From Candidatus Zixiibacteriota bacterium (GTDB lineage Bacteria > Zixibacteria > MSB-5A5 > JAABVY01 > JAHJOQ01): a DNA stretch of 58,784 nucleotides. How positions within the stretch are numbered: position 1 is the first letter of the stretch; each line of letters begins with the position of its first letter. The notes under the pieces were generated by a model that had not been told where the DNA came from, did not search any database, and was given only the letters and a program-made list of their open reading frames with translations. Both the position numbers and the translations under genes were made by a program. The stretch covers positions 1 to 58,784 of the forward strand of contig JAHJOQ010000111.1 in assembly GCA_018820315.1 (NCBI GenBank), written 5' to 3'. This document shows positions 53,787 through 58,784 of this stretch, in pieces.

Positions 53787-54812
53787 ATGAGAAAGCATGT
53801 TCTAGCGAATTTGCTACTTCTGGTTCTTGCCAGTCTCGGCGCTGGCTTAGCCGTCGCACAGACGGCAACCGATGCGGAGCTTGAGGAGGCTTACAGGCTG
53901 TATCGGACAGCCCACTTCGAGGATGCCATAATCAAAACGACCGATTTGCTGACCGCAGGCAGCCTTGTCAAGAACCAGGAAGCGCGCGCTTTGCAGATTC
54001 TGAGTCTGGCGTCGATTGGCAGGGGGTATGTCGAGCAGGCGGAGGCCTATCTCAAGAAACTGATAGATCTCGATCCGGCAATTGACCTTGACCCCGACGA
54101 GTATCCTCCCCAAATAATGGCTCTCTGGTACAAGGTCCGCGAGGGAAAGCCGATCCCTGTCGACGCGCAGGGGGGCACGAGCAAGATCGAGACCATCGCC
54201 ATTATGTATTTCGACAACAACTCAATCGTTGACCATGACGACCTTGATGCTCTTTCCAAAGGTCTTGCTTCGATGATGATCTATGAAGTGAAGAAAGTCT
54301 CGAACCTGGCTGTAGTTGAGAGGGATAGAATCAATTTCCTGGTCGATGAACTGAAATTGCAGCAGAGCGATCTAGTTGACAAGAGTACGGCTGTCAGAAT
54401 CGGGAAGCTTGTCGGTGCTCACACCCTGCTGATGGGTGGATTCATGAAGCTTTCCAATGACCAGTTTCGAATCGATGCTCGCCTCGTGAAAGTGGAGACC
54501 GGCGAGATCATCAAGGCGGACTTCATTGAAGGCAAGCCCAAAGATGTGATGAAGCTCGAGAAGGATCTTGTTGTGAAGATTCTTGCGGATCTTGATATTG
54601 CAACGTCGGAAACAGAGACAAAAGAGATTATGAAGGGTCAAGACACGAGTTTCGATGCTCTGTATCACTACTCGCGTGGCCTTGCATACGAGGACAAGAA
54701 AGACTACATGGCGGCGCTCCAGCAATATCAAAAGGCTCTGGCGATTGCTCCAGGCTATGTTGAAGCTGAGAAGAAGATGTCGCGGCTTGAACCATTTGCC
54801 AGTCAGGGATGA
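53787..54812 (+). CDS. CsgG/TPR-type periplasmic protein 1
   Basis: A 341-residue exported protein. The ATG at 53787 is preferred over 53781 because GGAGGG abuts the latter. A signal peptide (about residues 1-24) is followed by a helical TPR-like region, then a CsgG-type domain (about 130-265) with IAIMYFDNNS, VVERDRINFLVDELKLQQSDL and GKLVGAHTLLMGGFM. A TPR unit at the C-terminus (YHYSRGLAYEDKKDYMAALQQYQKALAIAPGY) ends the protein. CsgG proteins form outer-membrane secretion channels or bind their regulators, but this version lacks a lipobox cysteine. It lies 89 bases after the kinase and 9 before its paralog. Confidence 0.83.
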   Translation: MRKHVLANLLLLVLASLGAGLAVAQTATDAELEEAYRLYRTAHFEDAIIKTTDLLTAGSLVKNQEARALQILSLASIGRGYVEQAEAYLKKLIDLDPAIDLDPDEYPPQIMALWYKVREGKPIPVDAQGGTSKIETIAIMYFDNNSIVDHDDLDALSKGLASMMIYEVKKVSNLAVVERDRINFLVDELKLQQSDLVDKSTAVRIGKLVGAHTLLMGGFMKLSNDQFRIDARLVKVETGEIIKADFIEGKPKDVMKLEKDLVVKILADLDIATSETETKEIMKGQDTSFDALYHYSRGLAYEDKKDYMAALQQYQKALAIAPGYVEAEKKMSRLEPFASQG

Positions 54813-54821
54813 GGTGGTTTA

Positions 54822-56132
54822 TTGAGAAAGCTGATACTGTTATTCCTTACATTCGTACTGCTCATATTCACCGGTTGCGGCGCAAACCTCTACCATAAAG
54901 GGGAAAGCGCCTTCGAGAAGAAAGACTATGCCGAAGCAGTACGACTTCTTGAGGATGCTGTCGCGCAGGAACCTGGCAAGTCTGTGATCTGGCGTCAACT
55001 GGGCATTGCTTACTATCGTTCGGATCAATTTGCGAATGCCGTAGATGCTCTGAAGCAGGCCACACTGCTCGATCCGGATGATGGAGTCTCCATCCTCTAT
55101 CTCGGGTTGTCGCAAGAGATTCTCGGGAATGATACCGAGGCAATCGAAGTCTATCGGACGTACTTGTCGTATCAATCGGATGCAGATTTGTCACCTCGTA
55201 TTCGGCAGCGTGTGCGATATCTGTCCGATCGAAAATTGCAGGCCGAGGTCCGTGCGATTATTGAGAATGAGGACCAGATTGAAGCGGCATCGATTCCTGA
55301 AAACACTATCGGAGTACTCGGTTTTGATGCAACGACAGTTGATCCCCAATATTCAGCTCTCGGTCGAGGGCTTTCTGAGATGCTCACAACCGACCTTGCA
55401 AAGGTTCAGAGTCTGAAGGTGGTCGAAAGATTGCGACTCAACGAGATTCGCAAGGAATTGGAATTCTCTGAATCGGATATAGCTGACAAGGAGCATGCGC
55501 CGCGCCTCGGCAAGCTGATCGGCGCCGCGACTGTTGTGTCCGGTGAGATCAAGCAGCCGGAGCCGAGCGAACTTGAAGCCGAAGCGGGATTGATCAATAC
55601 CTCGAAGGGGATAGCGATGTATCCGGAGGGTGTTGGCGGGAAGCTGGAGCAGTTCTTCGCAATGGAGAAGAGTCTGCTGTACAACATACTCGATGAGATG
55701 GGGTACACGCCGACCGAGGATGAGAAATTGCGACTCGATTCTCTTCCGACATCATCATTCCTGGCATTTCTGTCCTACTCTCGCGGCATGATATATGGCG
55801 ACCAGGGCATGTACCGCTTAGCGGAAGCCGAGTATAACGCTGCGCTGGCAGAAGACCCTCAGTTTCAAGCTGCTGCTTCAGCGAAGGAGAATGTCACGGG
55901 GCTCGATGACTACACTGGCGAAGTGGAGCCGGCGCGAGACATCGAACCGGACATATTTGGTCTTGGGCAGGAGACAACACATTCACCAGAGGCCGGAAAC
56001 GCGCTGCGTGTGGCACACGGAATGCTCGGATTCCAGGCTGATGAATCGATTCCGGAGGAGGGTGACAATCCGTTTGTTCCTCCGGCAATCATTGGAAAGG
56101 TTACGGTCACAGGATCGTTTGATCCGGAGTGA
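54822..56132 (+). CDS. CsgG/TPR-type lipoprotein 2
   Basis: A 436-residue predicted lipoprotein with TTG start and a GAGGTGG site; the signal peptide ends in IFTGC (Cys19). Three TPR units (about residues 25-130) are followed by a CsgG-like domain (about 160-290) with VLGFDATTV, VVERLRLNEIRKELEFSESDI and GKLIGAATVVSGEI, closely parallel to the preceding protein. After a Gly-rich insertion another TPR-like unit (YSRGMIYGDQGMYRLAEAEYNAAL) occurs. The last 70 residues are acidic and proline-rich. The pair probably arose by tandem duplication with rearranged TPRs. Confidence 0.83.
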   Translation: MRKLILLFLTFVLLIFTGCGANLYHKGESAFEKKDYAEAVRLLEDAVAQEPGKSVIWRQLGIAYYRSDQFANAVDALKQATLLDPDDGVSILYLGLSQEILGNDTEAIEVYRTYLSYQSDADLSPRIRQRVRYLSDRKLQAEVRAIIENEDQIEAASIPENTIGVLGFDATTVDPQYSALGRGLSEMLTTDLAKVQSLKVVERLRLNEIRKELEFSESDIADKEHAPRLGKLIGAATVVSGEIKQPEPSELEAEAGLINTSKGIAMYPEGVGGKLEQFFAMEKSLLYNILDEMGYTPTEDEKLRLDSLPTSSFLAFLSYSRGMIYGDQGMYRLAEAEYNAALAEDPQFQAAASAKENVTGLDDYTGEVEPARDIEPDIFGLGQETTHSPEAGNALRVAHGMLGFQADESIPEEGDNPFVPPAIIGKVTVTGSFDPE

Positions 56133-56147
56133 TCGTAAGGGACAGGG

Positions 56148-57287
56148 ATGTCGCACTTCACAAGAAAGATATTGCTGCTCGCTGCGGTACTCATTTTCGT
56201 CACAGGAGAGGCTGCGGCTCAGATAGTCTTTGGCTCTCCGCCGGTAGCAAGAGCCAGGATCGTCTATCAGTCATGGACTGTCGACAATGACATCACCGGC
56301 GATAAGTTTGATGTGAGCCAATGGTACTTTCCCGTTTATGGTTTTGTACCTATCGCCGAGGACTGGGAAGTTCACGTCTCTTCCGCTACAGCGGGTACTC
56401 AGAGCGATTCGTCCGGTTCGGATGTGTCAATAAACGGCCTAAACGATACGCGAATTTCTGTACTTCATTCACTATTCGATGACAGGCTTCTTCTGGGCGC
56501 AGGACTGAACATACCGACCGGCAAGGCGACTCTCGAGTTGGATCAATCGGGTCTCGGGCAGGTTCTGACTACCGATTTTCTGAATTTCCCTGCAAAGAAC
56601 TATGGCGAAGGATTTGGGCTGTATCTCGAAAGTGCATACGCGAGGCAGACCGGCAAACTGACTCTCGGTGTCGGTGCCGGCTATCTGCTTAGTTCGTCTT
56701 ATTCGCCGATAAGAGGTTCCGATAGCTATGATCCGGGCGACAAGTTTGTGGCCGGCGGAAATCTCGGTGTGAGCCACGATTTCGGAAATGCGTACGCATA
56801 TCTGCGTTACAGTTCTTTCGGCAACAGCACACAGGACGGAATAGATGTCTACAAAATTGGCAGCATCACGGAAGTCGCATTTGGAACGACTTTTATCTAT
56901 GAGCAGTTCGAATCTGATGCCGGAGTTCGACTCCTCTTTCGTCAGGCTGATTCAAGAACTGTCTCAGGAGAGCTGCTCGAATTCGAACACAAGAACTACG
57001 GTAATGACTTGAGAATATTTACCGCTCTCGGCTATCGGCTGAGGAAGGCGGGCAAGGCTTCGGTACTCATAGACTACAAAAGCATTTCCGCTAACGGCTT
57101 CGAATCGGGTGACGATGAATACGCCGGCAAAGCAAACATCTTCGGATTCGGCGCTGGCTTTGAGAAATCAGTTACGGATGAAGTTGATCTTTCAGCGAGT
57201 TTCAAGTCATTTAGCGGTTCGGCCGACGACGGGAACCTCGATCTGTCGGGTCTCGAGATCGGTCTTGCGGTGAGAGTGACGTTATGA
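56148..57287 (+). CDS. Outer-membrane beta-barrel protein
   Basis: A 379-residue exported protein. A signal peptide (about residues 6-25, ending EAAAQ) is followed by a mature part dominated by alternating polar/hydrophobic strands with aromatic belts and ends in the barrel-like VRVTL. Segments such as LLLGAGLNIPTGKATLELDQS and GVGAGYLLSSSYSPIRG resemble transporter or meta-cleavage-type barrels. No family is named. An AGGGA site lies 4 bases before the ATG. Its stop overlaps the next start (ATGATGA arrangement), so the cluster is translated together. Confidence 0.72.
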   Translation: MSHFTRKILLLAAVLIFVTGEAAAQIVFGSPPVARARIVYQSWTVDNDITGDKFDVSQWYFPVYGFVPIAEDWEVHVSSATAGTQSDSSGSDVSINGLNDTRISVLHSLFDDRLLLGAGLNIPTGKATLELDQSGLGQVLTTDFLNFPAKNYGEGFGLYLESAYARQTGKLTLGVGAGYLLSSSYSPIRGSDSYDPGDKFVAGGNLGVSHDFGNAYAYLRYSSFGNSTQDGIDVYKIGSITEVAFGTTFIYEQFESDAGVRLLFRQADSRTVSGELLEFEHKNYGNDLRIFTALGYRLRKAGKASVLIDYKSISANGFESGDDEYAGKANIFGFGAGFEKSVTDEVDLSASFKSFSGSADDGNLDLSGLEIGLAVRVTL

Positions 57288-58123
57288 TGAGGATAGTATC
57301 TAATGCGCGCATACTGGTGATGCTAGCAGCACTTGCCTGTATTGTAGCGGCATGTTCTGAGTCTCCATCGAAACAGGAGGATGGAGTTACAGTCTCCCTG
57401 CAAATGGTGCTCCCGAAGGCGGGAGGCCTCGACCAGCTTGTCGATACAGTGCGGCTCAGAATCTTCGCCGCTGATCTGGACACGATGGCGTTCGGTCTGC
57501 CGATTATCGAAGGTGCTGTCTCAATGGCGCTGGATGTCCCTCCGGGTAGCGACAGAATCTTCGAAATGGACGCGGTTGATATCGAGGGTCGGGTTCTGTA
57601 CTCAGGTGCAGATACTGTCGATATCGGCCATGGACTCGATCAGAGAGTTCATCTATTGCTCAGGCCGGTCATTCTGCTGATGCGCCTGAGCCCTTTGTAT
57701 CAGGAACTGAGCGTCGGTTCCACAGGACGGATTGACGTCTGGATACACAATGTTGATTCTTTGTTTGGTGCGGCTTTCAGGCTGCTTTACGACCCAAGTC
57801 GAATTCAGCTCAACGGCTCTTCTGCAGGAGAATTTCTTGGCAGTGGAGATGACATACTCTATTTTGCTAAGGGTGTGGAGGAAGAGAGTTACTACTCTAT
57901 CGGCGTGAGCAGACTTAGGCAGGAAGATGGTGCGCGCACGGGCATATCGGGCAGTGGTCGCCTGGCCTCGATCTCTTTCACCGCGCTGGTACCATCTGAA
58001 AGCGAAATATCGCTTGTGATAGTCTCAAACCGAGCTCTTCTGAAGCCGGGTGATACGCCCGTAGACGGCATTGAAGGACTCGCGCTGGATGGGGCGATCG
58101 TGCACGTGAGGGGGACTGAATGA
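57284..58123 (+). CDS. Cohesin-domain lipoprotein
   Basis: A 279-residue predicted lipoprotein: signal peptide ending in VAAC (Cys24), then a beta-rich region (about residues 35-130). A cohesin-type domain spans about residues 130-275, with VGSTGRIDVWIHNVDSLFGAAFRLLYDPSRI at its start (hydrophobic 'F.L.YDP..' strand) and SGRLASISFTALVPSE near its end. Cohesins bind dockerins; two dockerin-bearing exported proteins lie 6-13 kb upstream. It overlaps the barrel gene by 4 bases and the next gene by 4 bases. Confidence 0.8.
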   Translation: MMRIVSNARILVMLAALACIVAACSESPSKQEDGVTVSLQMVLPKAGGLDQLVDTVRLRIFAADLDTMAFGLPIIEGAVSMALDVPPGSDRIFEMDAVDIEGRVLYSGADTVDIGHGLDQRVHLLLRPVILLMRLSPLYQELSVGSTGRIDVWIHNVDSLFGAAFRLLYDPSRIQLNGSSAGEFLGSGDDILYFAKGVEEESYYSIGVSRLRQEDGARTGISGSGRLASISFTALVPSESEISLVIVSNRALLKPGDTPVDGIEGLALDGAIVHVRGTE

Positions 58124-58784
58124 TGGAGCAAAAGCCAAAAAACAAGGTCGGCCTTATGCGCTGGTACCCGGTGGTGCTGATAGCCGGGATGTTGCTTCTC
58201 CTCGGGTTCAATGCTGCACATGGCCAGACAATTCCGGTCGGTTTATACCTATCACCCACCGGCTCTGATGCGACCGGAACGGGAGCAATCGACAACCCGT
58301 ATCGCACGTTCAAGTACGCGATTTCCCAGGCCTCAGATTGGGATACCGTAGTCGCGCTGCCGGGAACCTATTTCGAGCTTGTGCAGATTAGCTTCAGTCA
58401 CCCGGTTCATATTGCCGGCTATGAGGGTGCGGCGAACACGACTGTTTCGGGTGATTTCGGAGGGATAGTCTTCGACTATCAAGGCTCTCTGGATTCGCCA
58501 ACGGCGAGAGTGAGTTTAATCGGCTTGACAATAACCAGAGGACAACCACACGGCGTACAAGTCGTCGAGTGGGACATCTTGATCAAAGACTGTGTCATAG
58601 AGGACTGTCAGACGGAATTGACCGAGGGTAATTTCCTTGGAGCCGGGATATATCTGCTGTTTTCTTTGGCACTGATTGATAACTGCACGGTGCAGAACAA
58701 CAGAGCGACCTTTTCGGGCGATTCCGGGGGAGGAATTTGCGCTGAATACTCCGCGCCGACAATCAGGAATTGTCGCATCCTGAA
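58120..58784 (+). CDS. Right-handed beta-helix surface protein, N-terminal part (cut by window edge)
   Basis: The frame starts at ATG 58120 (or 58123), overlapping the cohesin gene stop, and runs off the right edge. A hydrophobic segment (about residues 14-33, ending AAHGQ) is a signal peptide. A DUF1565-like beginning follows: LYLSPTGSDATGTGAIDNPYRTFKYAI and the GTYFELVQIS turn. Repeats typical of parallel beta-helices then appear (DCVIEDCQTEL, LIDNCTVQNN, GGGICAEYSAPTIRNCRI). Function is unknown; such proteins bind or cleave polysaccharides or form surface layers. The end is not visible, so a sorting domain cannot be excluded. Confidence 0.8.
   Translation, partial: MMEQKPKNKVGLMRWYPVVLIAGMLLLLGFNAAHGQTIPVGLYLSPTGSDATGTGAIDNPYRTFKYAISQASDWDTVVALPGTYFELVQISFSHPVHIAGYEGAANTTVSGDFGGIVFDYQGSLDSPTARVSLIGLTITRGQPHGVQVVEWDILIKDCVIEDCQTELTEGNFLGAGIYLLFSLALIDNCTVQNNRATFSGDSGGGICAEYSAPTIRNCRIL

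Noticed and set aside
1-58784. tRNA, rRNA, CRISPR arrays, prophage or complete insertion sequences
   Set aside because: I looked for cloverleaf T-arm motifs, repeated spacers, transposase motifs and phage structural genes and saw none. A covariance search would be needed to be certain for small RNAs.

Overview
The window looks like chromosomal DNA of a diderm (outer-membrane) bacterium of roughly balanced GC content. It probably belongs to an uncultured FCB-type candidate phylum such as Zixibacteria. The reasons are a C-terminal type-A (Por/T9SS-like) sorting domain on a large secreted protein, dockerin repeats on surface proteins, several outer-membrane barrel proteins, a type IV pilus secretin operon, and heptose/undecaprenyl envelope genes. 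The phylum is an inference from gene content; no rRNA or tRNA gene was seen and no database was searched.

Layout. (1) 1-7788: the end of a GspH/FimT-like pseudopilin gene and a terminator, then a type IV pilus assembly operon pilM-pilN-pilO-(AMIN+PilP fusion)-pilQ, followed closely by an Ig-repeat lipoprotein. (2) 7883-13310: an AMP-forming acyl-CoA ligase, an outer-membrane OmpA-family protein on the minus strand, and a yjbQ-mtnA pair. (3) 13390-18679: a strong promoter and the run rplM-rpsI-rpsB-tsf-pyrH-frr-uppS-cdsA (translation, UMP kinase, start of isoprenoid and phospholipid synthesis). (4) 18708-30147: an outer-membrane protein, a large transglutaminase-like protein, a UbiA prenyltransferase, an NlpC/P60 lipoprotein, a membrane protein, uvrC, a nine-repeat TPR membrane protein, a small conserved-looking protein and an AmrS-type radical SAM protein. 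(5) 30199-33302: a minus-strand envelope operon (OMP, uppP, GT9 glycosyltransferase, gmhB). (6) 33829-43403: prfB with its programmed +1 frameshift, pta, an FmdB zinc ribbon, a GlcD-type oxidase, a PLP aminotransferase, a TPM-domain pair, an ArsR regulator and a ROK kinase. (7) 43912-51750: a YceI protein, a T9SS-sorted cohesin/dockerin-like protein, a small coiled-coil membrane protein, two small paralogous proteins flanking a sigma-region-4-like HTH protein, and a dockerin-bearing HEXXH metalloprotease. (8) 51871-58784: a Ser/Thr kinase with an extracytoplasmic FN3-PEGA sensor, two tandem CsgG/TPR proteins, an outer-membrane barrel, a cohesin-domain lipoprotein and the start of a beta-helix surface protein; the last five are packed as an operon.

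The most unusual parts are the cohesin lipoprotein near two dockerin-bearing exported proteins, the kinase-CsgG-OMP cluster, the pair of 57- and 66-residue paralogs beside a small HTH protein, and an intergenic repeat present three times. Several genes use TTG or GTG starts with good ribosome sites, and many are translationally coupled.
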